Origin: Chromatiales bacterium | GTDB lineage: Bacteria > Pseudomonadota > Gammaproteobacteria > Steroidobacterales > GCA-2729495 | Assembly: GCA_002729495.1 (NCBI GenBank) | Contig: PBYE01000074.1 | Span: 1 to 60,291, forward strand | Length of the DNA stretch: 60,291 nucleotides | Reading direction: 5' to 3' | Shown: positions 8,789 to 17,104 of the stretch, piece after piece | Position numbering within the stretch: the stretch's first letter is position 1 | Layout: the number at the start of each line of letters is the position of its first letter | Made by a program: the position numbers and the translations under genes | Notes under the pieces: generated by a model | Seen by the model: the letters and a program-made list of their open reading frames with translations, nothing else | Told to the model about the DNA's origin: nothing | Database searches by the model: none

Positions 8789-9508
8789 TCAGGCGTCCGC
8801 AGCCTTGTCGATCGCCTGGTCGACGCTGTCCGCGCTCTGGTTAAACAAATGCTTGCGGCTTTCCTTGTCCGGCATACCCTTATTTCGGAACCAATCCAGG
8901 CCGATCTCGTAGGCCTTCGTCAGCGCCGGTCTTTTACCGATCGCGTCAACCCAGCGTTTCACGTTGGGGAACGGAGTTATATCAACGCCCAGCCGGTCGT
9001 AGGAGCGTGTCCACGGAATCGTGGCCATGTCCGCGATCGAATAATCGCCGGCGAGATACTCCCGGTCTTCCAGTCGATGGTTCATAACGCCCAGGCAGCG
9101 ATCGTATTCCTTCGCATAACGTTGAATTGCATGTTCAATTTTTTCTTCCGAGTAGTTGCGGAAGTAACCGAACTGGCCCGCCATTGGTCCGATGTTGCCG
9201 ACCTGCCAGAACAACCACTGCAAAACTTCGTTGCGACCCTTCGGATCACTTGGCATGAACTGGCCCGATTTTTCCGCCAGGTAGATAAGGATCGCACCTG
9301 ATTCAAATATTGATATCGGCCCGTCGGGACCGTCGTGATCGACAATCACCGGGATCTTGTTGTTCGGACCTATTTCGATGAACTCGGGCGTGAACTGGTC
9401 GCCACGTCCGATATCGGTTTTCACAACGTTATACGGCAGGCCGCACTCCTCGAGCATGATGGAAATTTTCCATCCGTTTGGCGTGGGCCAGAAATACAGG
9501 TCTATCAT
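8789..9508 (-). CDS. Glutathione S-transferase, YghU/YfcG-like
   Basis: A 239-residue two-domain GST. The N-terminal thioredoxin fold starts LYFWPTPNGWKISIMLEE and contains NNKIPVIVDHDG and the glutathione-contacting FESGAILIYLAE; the all-helical C-terminal domain has the typical ADMATIPW segment. The TPNGWK start is characteristic of the Nu-class YghU/YfcG group, which act as disulfide-bond oxidoreductases or peroxidases with two bound glutathiones. It lies between the DUF1838 and Rieske genes, 16 bases from the latter. A role in ether-bond cleavage or detoxification of a pathway intermediate is inferred from context. Confidence 0.9.
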   Translation of the reverse strand: MIDLYFWPTPNGWKISIMLEECGLPYNVVKTDIGRGDQFTPEFIEIGPNNKIPVIVDHDGPDGPISIFESGAILIYLAEKSGQFMPSDPKGRNEVLQWLFWQVGNIGPMAGQFGYFRNYSEEKIEHAIQRYAKEYDRCLGVMNHRLEDREYLAGDYSIADMATIPWTRSYDRLGVDITPFPNVKRWVDAIGKRPALTKAYEIGLDWFRNKGMPDKESRKHLFNQSADSVDQAIDKAADA

Positions 9509-9536
9509 GATGGCATCTCGTTTTTGTTGTTAACTC

Positions 9537-10451
9537 TTAGCGGGCAGGTTTGCGGTCCTTCGCATAGTGCTGCAGGTCTGAAAGGCTCGGTCCGTCGACA
9601 CTCTCGGGGGCATCGAAATACCGACCGTAGTGCTTTTCCGCGTAATCCATAACCGGTTTACTCAGCACGTCCGCGGGATGACCGCAGGTACCCATGAAAG
9701 CGACGTAGCTGCAGTGCCCTGCTTGCTGACCCATTAACATCCACGGTAACCAGGGGGTAACCCGCGACCAGCTTCCCACGTAGTCGAGCGAGGTGATATC
9801 CGGGTTTTGCATGTCATCTGCCCTGACATGGTGTGTAAATAACTCCGAAGCGATCGCGGTTTCCCCCGCTGACTCGCGGGGCCATTCGTCCGGCTGCAGG
9901 GGATTCGGGTAAGCCATGTGCAGGTTCAGCTGCATGTCCAGCCAGTCACCGTGTTGGTACCACGGCAGAACAAAGGGAATTTTGGGCGGCGGCTCGCCGT
10001 TCACGGTGCCGTAGGTGGGTGGCGTGGGGAAAAACTCCTCGATCTTGTAGTGCACGGGCTCCATCGCTACATGCACGACCTCGACCGTTTCATCGATATA
10101 GGGGTTGTGCCACTCGTTCAGTATTTCCCTCGATCGCAGGTCGGTTATAAGACCGATCTGGCGGGCCATCCTTTGTATACCGCCGTCCTCGAATTCCTTA
10201 AGCCGGATAACGCCGAATCCTTCGGCGCCGAACAGGTCCTGTACCTTCTCTCCCGGACGGTTCGCCATGACCGATCCTTTGAACCAGTAATACTTCTGTG
10301 CGCCAAAATTGATATTGCCCTGGATGCGCGCATACGCGAGCTGGTTACCCCGGCCCGTGCGGAGGTCGAGGTACGGACCTTCGATAGCCGGCCCGTAACC
10401 GTAAGCAAATTGCTTACCATTGCCTTGGCTATTGCCCTGGTCCGCGTTCAT
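9537..10451 (-). CDS. DUF1838 family protein
   Basis: A 304-residue protein of unknown function that resembles the DUF1838 family: repeated aromatic beta-strand patterns (YYWFKGSVMANRPGE), an RNPYTGE-like element (WHNPYIDETVEVVH) and a C-terminal YVGSWSRVTPWLPWMLMGQQAG block. No signal peptide is seen. Its ATG overlaps the stop of the PadR gene by one base (TAATG), showing translational coupling. Family members sit beside aromatic or xenobiotic catabolism genes, consistent with the GST and Rieske neighbours. Family assignment is from recall of pattern, without alignment. Confidence 0.72.
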   Translation of the reverse strand: MNADQGNSQGNGKQFAYGYGPAIEGPYLDLRTGRGNQLAYARIQGNINFGAQKYYWFKGSVMANRPGEKVQDLFGAEGFGVIRLKEFEDGGIQRMARQIGLITDLRSREILNEWHNPYIDETVEVVHVAMEPVHYKIEEFFPTPPTYGTVNGEPPPKIPFVLPWYQHGDWLDMQLNLHMAYPNPLQPDEWPRESAGETAIASELFTHHVRADDMQNPDITSLDYVGSWSRVTPWLPWMLMGQQAGHCSYVAFMGTCGHPADVLSKPVMDYAEKHYGRYFDAPESVDGPSLSDLQHYAKDRKPAR

Positions 10452-10999
10452 TATCCTGTTCCCAGTTGCTGGTTTACGGATGATTCAGCATTGAGCTGAG
10501 CCTCCAGTTCTGCCAGCTTGGCATCGAGCCATTCGAGTTCTACTTCGGTTATGCGCAGCTTCAGGCCGAGTGCCGGTAAAAATGCCTTGACGTCATCCGG
10601 TAGCCCGGCGAGTACAGAGTGCCGCGTGGCCACGTGTGCCCGCCGCATCGCTAAATGTTCGGCGGCAACAACGGGAGCAAGAGAGTCTACAAATTCCAGT
10701 ACCGAAATACCGGGCTGGTCGGAGGTCGTGTCCGTTGCCAGCGTCTTCCGGAGATTGTCGAGAAAATACTCGTCACCCTTTGCCGTTACTTCGTATACGT
10801 GCCGCTCGGGTCTGTTGCCTTCTTTTTCGGCGGAGCTCTTTATCAGCCCCTCGTCTTCCATCACGCGCAGCAGGCGATAGGCATTCGACTTGCCGATAGC
10901 AGAACCGCTGGTTTCATGCAGCTTAAGGTAGCCCATCAGGCCGTAGCCATGCATACGCTGGTCTCTGAGCAGGCCGAGGAGTAGAAGCTTTTTTAGCAT
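10451..10999 (-). CDS. PadR-family transcriptional regulator
   Basis: A 182-residue repressor-like protein. The N-terminal winged helix (residues 1-80) has the family pattern LLGLLRDQRMHGYGL, a recognition segment ending SNAYRLLRVMEDEGLI, and a wing around RPERHVYEVTAKG; the C-terminal half is a charged dimerising coiled coil (ITEVELEWLDAKLAELEAQL). PadR proteins often respond to phenolic acids or other hydrophobic ligands. It is the first gene of the run to 7104, and a dyad adjoins its start codon (11000-11016), so autoregulation is likely. There is no ribosome site before the ATG, suggesting a leaderless or very short leader mRNA. Confidence 0.9.
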   Translation of the reverse strand: MLKKLLLLGLLRDQRMHGYGLMGYLKLHETSGSAIGKSNAYRLLRVMEDEGLIKSSAEKEGNRPERHVYEVTAKGDEYFLDNLRKTLATDTTSDQPGISVLEFVDSLAPVVAAEHLAMRRAHVATRHSVLAGLPDDVKAFLPALGLKLRITEVELEWLDAKLAELEAQLNAESSVNQQLGTG

Positions 11000-11016
11000 T
11001 AGTCTAATTATGACTA
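11000..11016 (-). promoter_or_regulatory. Candidate PadR operator/autoregulatory dyad
   Basis: The 17-base sequence TAGTCTAATTATGACTA forms a dyad with arms TAGTC and GACTA around TAATTA, directly touching the PadR start codon. A related half site (TAGTATTCAT, read on the minus strand) lies about 15 bases further upstream. The sequence differs from the ATGT-N8-ACAT consensus of the classical PadR protein, so binding is inferred from position and symmetry. Confidence 0.4.
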
Positions 11017-11125
11017 TTTATTTTATGAATACTAAGAGGGTTTGTCGGGCCAATGCAAGCTGGCCATCCGGGCGCGGCTGTAGCAATCTGGATTCGGTTC
11101 GCCTGGCGGCACCAAGGGGGGCGAA

Positions 11126-11650
11126 ATGCAGCAGCAAACTGACAATGTGGATGACCCGCAGCTAACAAGCGAAATAGAGGCGCTCCTGCGGGAGACGGAG
11201 GCTGCCTGGAATTCGCAGGATTACTACCGCTGGCTGGCACTTTGGGACGCCGACGACGCGCGGCCCTTCTACCTCGCGGCGGAAGAGAAAGACTTTTTCA
11301 GGCGCCGCGAACAACTCGAGAAATACCTGGATCCCGAGGGTGCTGCACAGGTGACCGAAGCCATCCGGGTGACATTCTCCGATGTCAGCACCCGCTGGCT
11401 CGCAGACGATATCGCCTATGCGGCCTACCACATGAGCTCGGAGATGAAGCTCGTGTTTGCACCCAAACCGTTCATCAGCAGGTTGCGTGCGACTTCGGTC
11501 CTGCGACGCAAGCCCGAAGGGTGGCGCTATATTTGTTATGCCGAGGGCTTCCAGTCGCCGACGATGTATTTTCAGAGTTTGATAGAAAACGCTGTACCCG
11601 ATGACTATGCCGATTTCTACAGGGACGTGACTGGCAAGGAAGGTTTTTAA
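11126..11650 (+). CDS. NTF2-like/SnoaL-like domain protein
   Basis: A 174-residue protein with the NTF2-like layout: an N-terminal helix (LTSEIEALLRETEAAWNSQDYYRWLALWDADD), a beta-rich core (AYAAYHMSSEMKLVF, LRATSVLRRKPEGWRYICYAEG) and a C-terminal helical tail. Such folds act as isomerases, cyclases, dehydratases or simple binding proteins. A good ribosome site (AGGGGGGCGAA) precedes ATG 11126. It is read away from the PadR operon and the following amidohydrolase starts 2 bases after its stop, so the two are co-transcribed. No catalytic residues can be assigned. Confidence 0.78.
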   Translation: MQQQTDNVDDPQLTSEIEALLRETEAAWNSQDYYRWLALWDADDARPFYLAAEEKDFFRRREQLEKYLDPEGAAQVTEAIRVTFSDVSTRWLADDIAYAAYHMSSEMKLVFAPKPFISRLRATSVLRRKPEGWRYICYAEGFQSPTMYFQSLIENAVPDDYADFYRDVTGKEGF

Positions 11651-11651
11651 C

Positions 11652-13040
11652 GTGATTACGAATAGAAAAATTTATAGAAGATTTTTTTGCATGTGCCTGC
11701 TGGCGGCATTGTTTACCAGTCCGGTGGTTGCAGATGAGGAAACCGGTGTCACCGCATTCGTGAACGTAAACGTGGTGCGCCCGGAGACCAACAGCATCGA
11801 TGAATCCCGTACCGTCATCGTGACCGGCACAAAGATCACCCGGATCGGTGCTGCGAATAAGGTTTCGGTGCCCTCGGATGCGCTGGTTGTCGAGGGAGAG
11901 GGTCGCTACCTGCTGCCGGGACTCGCCGAAATGCATGCGCACGTTCCTCCCGCCAAACTGGGCCGGGAGTATGCTGAGGACATATTGTTCCTGTGGGTCA
12001 CCAACGGCATAACCACCATCCGCAACATGAGCGGCGAGCCATCACACCTGGAACTGCGTGAACAGATTGCGAGCCGGCAAATACTGGGGCCGCGCATGTA
12101 TACATCCGGCCCTCGCTTTATGGGCAGAAGGATCAAGACCCCTGAGGAGGCGGGTGGGATCGTCGATGAGCAGGTTGCGGCCGGTTACGATTTTCTGAAA
12201 GTGCACATGGGATTGACGCGAGTCGCCTACGACGGTGTTGTGGCAGCCGCGGAGAGGCATGATATTCCGGTGGCGGGCCATGTCGCACCGGATATCGGTC
12301 TGTGGCGTGCGCTGGAGGCTCGCCAGGCCACCATCGATCATCTTGATTCTTATCTGCGCGCGCTGGTGAGTGACGCTGCCGACGTTTCTGATCTTGAAGA
12401 TGGTTTGCTCGGCGCGCCTTACACGCCCCATGTCGATGAATCCAAAATTGCGGTCGTGGCGCGCGCAACAAGGGATGCTGGAACCTGGAATGCGCCCACG
12501 CTGACGCTGGCAGAAAATTTTGTGGGGCCCTATGACGAATCCCGGCCCCTGACCGGCGCCGAGTACATGCCGCCAAAAATAGTGCGCAGCTGGGTCGGTC
12601 TCGCAACCGTTTACCAGAAAAGTATTACCGATCCGGAGGATGCGCAACGCTTTCTAAGTTATAGAAAGCGCCTCGTGAAGGCGTTGCATGACGAGGATGC
12701 CGGCTTGCTGCTCGGGTCGGATGCACCTCAGGTTTTTAATGTGCCAGGTTTTTCCCTGCACAATGAGCTCGACCTGATGGTAGAAGCCGGGCTGACACGA
12801 GCTGAAGCACTGACAACGGGTACGCTAAACCCGGCCGTCTTTTTCGATGCAGAAGACACCTTCGGGCGGGTAAAAGAAGGCCTCGACGCCGATCTTGTGT
12901 TGGTTGCGGAAAATCCCTTGCAGGATCACGCCACGTTACGGAATCCGTCCGGGGTGATGTTGCGGGGCTTCTGGATGACCAGTGAAGAGTTGCAGACCGG
13001 GCTCGAATTAATCGCAGCGCGGTATGTGACCGGCGACTGA
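11652..13040 (+). CDS. Exported metal-dependent amidohydrolase (imidazolonepropionase-like)
   Basis: A 462-residue amidohydrolase with a Sec-type signal peptide (hydrophobic residues 9-26, ending PVVADEE). The metal-site HxH is His95/His97 in LAEMHAHVPP; a candidate carboxylated Lys is in DFLKVHMGL, later ligands are in VAGHVAP and IDHLDS, and the catalytic Asp is in LLGSDAP. Members of this branch are periplasmic prolidase-like or imidazolonepropionase-related hydrolases. Translation begins at a GTG two bases after the preceding stop, so it is coupled to the NTF2-like gene. The substrate is unknown; hydrolysis of an amide or ester outside the cytoplasm is expected. Confidence 0.88.
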   Translation: MITNRKIYRRFFCMCLLAALFTSPVVADEETGVTAFVNVNVVRPETNSIDESRTVIVTGTKITRIGAANKVSVPSDALVVEGEGRYLLPGLAEMHAHVPPAKLGREYAEDILFLWVTNGITTIRNMSGEPSHLELREQIASRQILGPRMYTSGPRFMGRRIKTPEEAGGIVDEQVAAGYDFLKVHMGLTRVAYDGVVAAAERHDIPVAGHVAPDIGLWRALEARQATIDHLDSYLRALVSDAADVSDLEDGLLGAPYTPHVDESKIAVVARATRDAGTWNAPTLTLAENFVGPYDESRPLTGAEYMPPKIVRSWVGLATVYQKSITDPEDAQRFLSYRKRLVKALHDEDAGLLLGSDAPQVFNVPGFSLHNELDLMVEAGLTRAEALTTGTLNPAVFFDAEDTFGRVKEGLDADLVLVAENPLQDHATLRNPSGVMLRGFWMTSEELQTGLELIAARYVTGD

Positions 13041-13071
13041 ACCAGTGTGACAGGCTACCAGGTAGGGAGTT

Positions 13072-13635
13072 GTGAAGCGCATTGCGGAACTGATACAGGC
13101 CAACCTTAACCTGCGGGTATTCCTGCCGTTGCTGGTCCTCGCTCTCGCAACAACCTGGTACGGGTTGTTTTACTCCGTCGACAAGTTTGCCGAAATGACG
13201 GGTGGCCTGACCTTTATGGACATGCAGCGCCGGTTGATACCCGAGGAGATGTTCGCCCAGGCTGCTTCTTTTTCGCCCGAAACCGTCTCTTTTTATATAG
13301 GTTGGTCGATTTTCGATTATGCCTGGCCCCTGGTTTCCTTCACCACCAGTCTGTTCATCTGTGCCTGGCTGCTGACCTTTCTTGCCGAAAAGTGGCAACA
13401 GAGGTTCTGGTGGCTGGTGGCGGCCGCCTACACAACTGTCCTGTTCGACTGGTTGGAGAATATCGGCTTCGTCGCAGTAGTGCTCAGTGTACCCGACGAG
13501 CCGTTGTGGATTGCACAAACGGCCTCTGTCATGCATGACTGCAAAATGCTGTTTATGATGACATTCAACCTGGGCTGGTGGATATTGCTTCCCACAGTTA
13601 TCGTTATAGAAATAAGAAGACGCTTCAGCCGATAA
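13072..13635 (+). CDS. Small four-helix membrane protein
   Basis: A 187-residue inner-membrane protein with about four hydrophobic helices (near residues 16-34, 80-104, 116-140 and 164-182) and a periplasmic loop containing FTFMDMQRRLIPEEMF-like charged sequence after the first helix. GTG start with a fair site (GGTAGGGAG). It sits between the exported amidohydrolase and the heme/sorbosone-dehydrogenase fusion, all on one strand with short gaps. I do not recognise the family and see no redox or catalytic motif. Confidence 0.7.
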   Translation: MKRIAELIQANLNLRVFLPLLVLALATTWYGLFYSVDKFAEMTGGLTFMDMQRRLIPEEMFAQAASFSPETVSFYIGWSIFDYAWPLVSFTTSLFICAWLLTFLAEKWQQRFWWLVAAAYTTVLFDWLENIGFVAVVLSVPDEPLWIAQTASVMHDCKMLFMMTFNLGWWILLPTVIVIEIRRRFSR

Positions 13636-13651
13636 ACCGAATGGATTTTCC

Positions 13652-15226
13652 ATGCTTCCTGTAAAGAGCAACCTGCCGATACTGCTGGTTATTTGCCTGG
13701 TCATATTTCCGGGGGCAGCTCTTGCGCAGGGTTTCGACGCAAGCACGGTTGATTGGGAAAAGATTGGCAAAATACCGATGAGCGACAGTTTCATAAAGCA
13801 TTTCAATGAAAACTGCGGCGCCTGCCACGGTGAGGACCTGCAGGGCGCCCCGCTTGGCGGGCCGCTGGTCGGCGTAGATCTGCAGCACGGCGACAGTGTT
13901 AAGGAAATTGCGAACAGTATCGCCACCGGCTTTCCTGAGAGCGGCATGCCGGCCTGGTCCGAGACGCTGAGCGAAAGCCGGATATGGAACCTCGCTCTCT
14001 ATGTTGCCGAGCAGAGGCAGGGCACGACGATTCTTGAAAAGAATGATGATATCGCGGTGCTGATTCCGGAAGGAACCGTTAAAAGTGAGCGGCACAATTT
14101 CCGTATAGAAATTATTGCCGACGGCCTCGACCCGATGCCTTTTTCTATCGAGCCGTTGCCCGACGGCCGCATACTCCTGTCGGAGCGGATGCGGGGCTTA
14201 AGCATTATTTCGGCCGACGGAAAACAGTCGGAGCCGATTAAAGGCACACCAGCCGTGTATGCAGACTCCGGTATGTTCCTGGGCCAGGTGAGGGGTAATG
14301 GCTGGATGCTGGATGTTGCCATCCATCCGGATTATGAGGAAAACGGCTGGGTCTATATCCACCACACCGATCGCTGCACGGGTTGCAACGAATTCAGCCG
14401 TCGTGGCGGCCAGCCGGTGTCGATGAACCATGTCGTCCGGGGCCGCATTAAAGATGGCCAGTGGGTCGATGAAGAGGTCATCTGGAAAGCAGATATCGAA
14501 ACCTATACAAATACTTCAGACCTGGCTGCCGCGGGCCGCCTGAGTTTCGATGCCGACAACCACCTCTACTTCAGCGTCGGCATGAAAGATGTGCTGGACA
14601 CCATGGGTATGCAGGACCTCAGCCTTCCGTACGGCAAGATTCATCGCGTGAATGACGACGGCAGTATCCCGGACGACAATCCTTTCATCGATGACCCGAA
14701 TACCCTGGATACCATCTGGACTTTAGGCCACCGCAGCAGCCAGGGGCTCGAATACAATCCGAAGACCGGAGATCACTGGGAAACCGAGATGGGGCCGCGC
14801 GGCGGCGACGAACTCAACCGGCTCGTTAAGGGCGGCAACTTCGGCTGGCCGGTATTTACCTCCGGCGTGAACTACGACGGCAGACCGGTAGATGTCGCAG
14901 ACAAGCTTGGCCTTGAGCTGGACTCTGAAGATGCCGAGTTCCCGGTCGTCGATTGGACGCCGGCGGTCGCAATTTCAAGTTTTATTTTCTACGACAGCCC
15001 GGAGTTCCCGAAGTGGAACGGCAACATCATTGCCGGCACATTGCGCGCGACCGATTTGTTACGCATGGAAGTTGTCGACAACGAGGTTGTGCATACCGAA
15101 ATGCTGCTGGAAAATCTTGCCCGCTTCAGGGATATAGAACTTGGTCCCAACGGCGAACTGTACGTGTTGCTCGAGAACAAGGCGGGCAGCCAGGTAATCC
15201 GGATTACTCCGGCTGGCCAGGATTGA
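13652..15226 (+). CDS. Cytochrome c fused to PQQ-type glucose/sorbosone dehydrogenase
   Basis: A 524-residue periplasmic protein with a Sec signal (cleavage about ALAQ/G at 26). A class I cytochrome c domain follows: the heme motif Cys55-G-A-Cys58-His59 and a likely axial Met99 (ESGMPAW). From about residue 145 a beta-propeller of the soluble aldose/sorbosone dehydrogenase (YliI-like) family runs to the end, recognised by QVRGNGWMLDVAIHPDYEENGWVYI, ETEMGPRGGDELN and GGNFGWPVFTSG. These enzymes use PQQ to oxidise sugars or alcohols and here could pass electrons directly to the fused heme. Last gene of the plus-strand group; converges with the PNPOx-like gene 3 bases away. Confidence 0.9.
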   Translation: MLPVKSNLPILLVICLVIFPGAALAQGFDASTVDWEKIGKIPMSDSFIKHFNENCGACHGEDLQGAPLGGPLVGVDLQHGDSVKEIANSIATGFPESGMPAWSETLSESRIWNLALYVAEQRQGTTILEKNDDIAVLIPEGTVKSERHNFRIEIIADGLDPMPFSIEPLPDGRILLSERMRGLSIISADGKQSEPIKGTPAVYADSGMFLGQVRGNGWMLDVAIHPDYEENGWVYIHHTDRCTGCNEFSRRGGQPVSMNHVVRGRIKDGQWVDEEVIWKADIETYTNTSDLAAAGRLSFDADNHLYFSVGMKDVLDTMGMQDLSLPYGKIHRVNDDGSIPDDNPFIDDPNTLDTIWTLGHRSSQGLEYNPKTGDHWETEMGPRGGDELNRLVKGGNFGWPVFTSGVNYDGRPVDVADKLGLELDSEDAEFPVVDWTPAVAISSFIFYDSPEFPKWNGNIIAGTLRATDLLRMEVVDNEVVHTEMLLENLARFRDIELGPNGELYVLLENKAGSQVIRITPAGQD

Positions 15227-15229
15227 TCT

Positions 15230-15745
15230 CTATTCGGCTCGCCAGGTTTGTCGGGCGCCATAACCCTCACGCCACAGGTACGTATCGGTATACATGATTC
15301 GCTGCGGCCGGACTTTCACCAGCGTCTGTTCCGGCGGCTTGTCGAGGTCCTGCCCGAGTTCCTCCGCCCAGACGCGCCAGCGAAAAACTTCCATCCCGCG
15401 CTTCCATCCGGGGCTCCGGGGCGGCAGCACTTCTGCCTTGCCGAAATACTGGACGCCACGCGCATGTGCCCACGTATTGTGGTTCTTGTGGACGGCCAGC
15501 GATACGTCGGCATTCTTTTCCATGTACGTAAGCTTGGGGGAACCCGCGTCCGGCAGCATGTACACGTCGAAGCCGTCGTTGTAGTACTCCACCGGGCTGG
15601 CGACCGGCATACCTTTTTTGCTGAGTGTTGCAAGCACGCAGGTGTTGGCCATCATCAGGGTTTCCTGGATGCGTCGCTCAAGTTCGCCGCGGGGCAGTTC
15701 CTTGTCCGGATAGGGTGGACGAATCCAGGGGTAGGGATAGCTCAT
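15230..15745 (-). CDS. Pyridoxamine-5'-phosphate-oxidase-like FMN-binding protein
   Basis: A 171-residue split-barrel flavin-binding protein. The core ANTCVLATLSKKGMPVASPVEYYNDG and VSLAVHKN pattern is typical of PNPOx-like/F420-binding families that bind FMN or related cofactors as dimers. Start placed at ATG 15745 (MSYPYPWIRPP), one base past the stop of the small upstream gene, with GGGAAG as ribosome site; a 7-codon longer version is possible. The real substrate of such proteins is seldom known. It is co-transcribed with the 68-residue protein and diverges from the molybdenum hydroxylase operon. Confidence 0.82.
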   Translation of the reverse strand: MSYPYPWIRPPYPDKELPRGELERRIQETLMMANTCVLATLSKKGMPVASPVEYYNDGFDVYMLPDAGSPKLTYMEKNADVSLAVHKNHNTWAHARGVQYFGKAEVLPPRSPGWKRGMEVFRWRVWAEELGQDLDKPPEQTLVKVRPQRIMYTDTYLWREGYGARQTWRAE

Positions 15746-15746
15746 T

Positions 15747-15953
15747 TCATTCTTCCCACAATTCAATTTCCTTCAGGAATTCAATATCGATACAGGTCAC
15801 ACTCATGCGTTTGGCATCACGGATCAGGCCTTCTATCATGCGGTTGAACTGGTAGGGCGCAGCCCGGGTCATGAATTCCGCCGCATCGTCAGAAATGCTC
15901 ATGGAGTCGTCGAGCCGGGTAACGGCTTTGTGCACGTCGGCAGCAGTGGCCAT
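15747..15953 (-). CDS. Small 68-residue helical protein
   Basis: A short acidic/basic helical protein whose segment ISDDAAEFMTRAAPYQFNRM followed by IEGLIRDAKR, CIDIEFLKEIE resembles the small helical C-terminal domain of light-independent protochlorophyllide reductase subunit B and its stand-alone relatives. That resemblance is a pattern impression only. It overlaps closely with the start of the FMN-binding gene (1-base spacing), so the two likely act together. It is the first gene reading away from the molybdenum hydroxylase operon. Confidence 0.62.
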   Translation of the reverse strand: MATAADVHKAVTRLDDSMSISDDAAEFMTRAAPYQFNRMIEGLIRDAKRMSVTCIDIEFLKEIELWEE

Positions 15954-16124
15954 TCCTTATCCTTATGTAACGCCCGCCGCTTCTCGCTGTCTTGTGGCAA
16001 ACCCTGCAGCGGGCGCGGTATCTGACACTTGGTCAGGCCGGTCCGGCGGCTATTCAAGGCGAATCTCAGGTTATAGGATAAATGGGTTACTTGCATCTGC
16101 TGCCGAGCCGGGGAATTCATCGCC

Positions 16125-17102
16125 ATGCTGCTGCCTGACCACAGTTACGTCAAAGCCGAGAGCTTGGAGGAGTGTCTGAAGACACTTCGGGAGACGGGTG
16201 AGAAGGCGAAGGTCATCGCGGGCGGCACCGATGTCATTTTCAACATGCGGCTGAAGCTCTTTCAGCCGGAAGTAGCGGTCAGTATCCGCGGACTTAAAGA
16301 CCTGCTGCAGGTCGAAGAACTCGATGACGGCAGTGTACGCATCGGTGCCGCATGCCGGTTAGCCGACCTGATCGATCATCCCCTTGCCGGCGGGCGCTAC
16401 CCGGCCTTTAGACAGTCGCTCGAAGCCGTTGCATCGACGCATATACGCAACATGGGCACGCTCGGCGGTAACATCTGCCTCGAAACACGCTGCTGGTACA
16501 CGAACAACTCGGACCAGTGGCGCGAAGGTTTGCAAGGTTGTTACAAGACTGACAGCGAACTCTGTCATGTCATCAAGAGTTCGACCAAGTGTCATGCCAT
16601 TAACAACTCCGATACCCCGCCTGCATTGATCGCGTTGGGCGCGACGCTCACGCTGCAAAAAGAAGGCGCGAAGCGCGAAGTGCCGATCGCAGAGTTTTAC
16701 CGGGCAGACGGCGTCGACTTCAGCGTGCTGGGACCGGGTGAGATCGTCACGCACGTTACCATTCCGCCCGTCAGCGACCGGCAGGTCTTTATCAAGATCA
16801 CACCGCGTAAAGGCATGGACTTTTCCCTCGGCGCAGTCGCGGCCCGCTGCGACGGCGAAGGCGAGCAGATCAGTAACATTATCATCGTGCTGGGCTCGCT
16901 CGTGACCGCACCGGTCGTACTCGACAAGCCTGCACAAGTGGTCCTCGAGGCCGGCCTCACCGATGACGCCATCGAGAAGGCGGCTGATCTGGTACGCGAC
17001 GAGCTCGGCGAGGTTAGCAACCTGTACGGTCGCTCGATTTACAAACGGCAGATCGCGATCGTACTGGTCAAACGCGCGCTCACACAGTTGCGGGAGCAAT
17101 AA
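16125..17102 (+). CDS. Molybdenum hydroxylase FAD subunit with extra [4Fe-4S] loop (HCR beta-like)
   Basis: A 325-residue FAD subunit of the xanthine dehydrogenase/CO dehydrogenase family. FAD-contact motifs are present: VIAGGTDVIFNMR at 30-42 and IRNMGTLGGNIC at 107-118. Unlike ordinary family members it carries an insertion with cysteines 123, 139, 147 and 156 (plus Cys118). The spacing 16-8-9 equals, as I recall, that of the four ligands of the [4Fe-4S] cluster in the beta subunit of 4-hydroxybenzoyl-CoA reductase (HCR) from Thauera. In HCR this cluster helps low-potential electrons reach the aromatic CoA ester. It is first in the operon, with the 2Fe-2S subunit starting 3 bases downstream. 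Strong for the HCR-like branch; the true substrate is inferred. Confidence 0.92.
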   Translation: MLLPDHSYVKAESLEECLKTLRETGEKAKVIAGGTDVIFNMRLKLFQPEVAVSIRGLKDLLQVEELDDGSVRIGAACRLADLIDHPLAGGRYPAFRQSLEAVASTHIRNMGTLGGNICLETRCWYTNNSDQWREGLQGCYKTDSELCHVIKSSTKCHAINNSDTPPALIALGATLTLQKEGAKREVPIAEFYRADGVDFSVLGPGEIVTHVTIPPVSDRQVFIKITPRKGMDFSLGAVAARCDGEGEQISNIIIVLGSLVTAPVVLDKPAQVVLEAGLTDDAIEKAADLVRDELGEVSNLYGRSIYKRQIAIVLVKRALTQLREQ

Positions 17103-17104
17103 GC

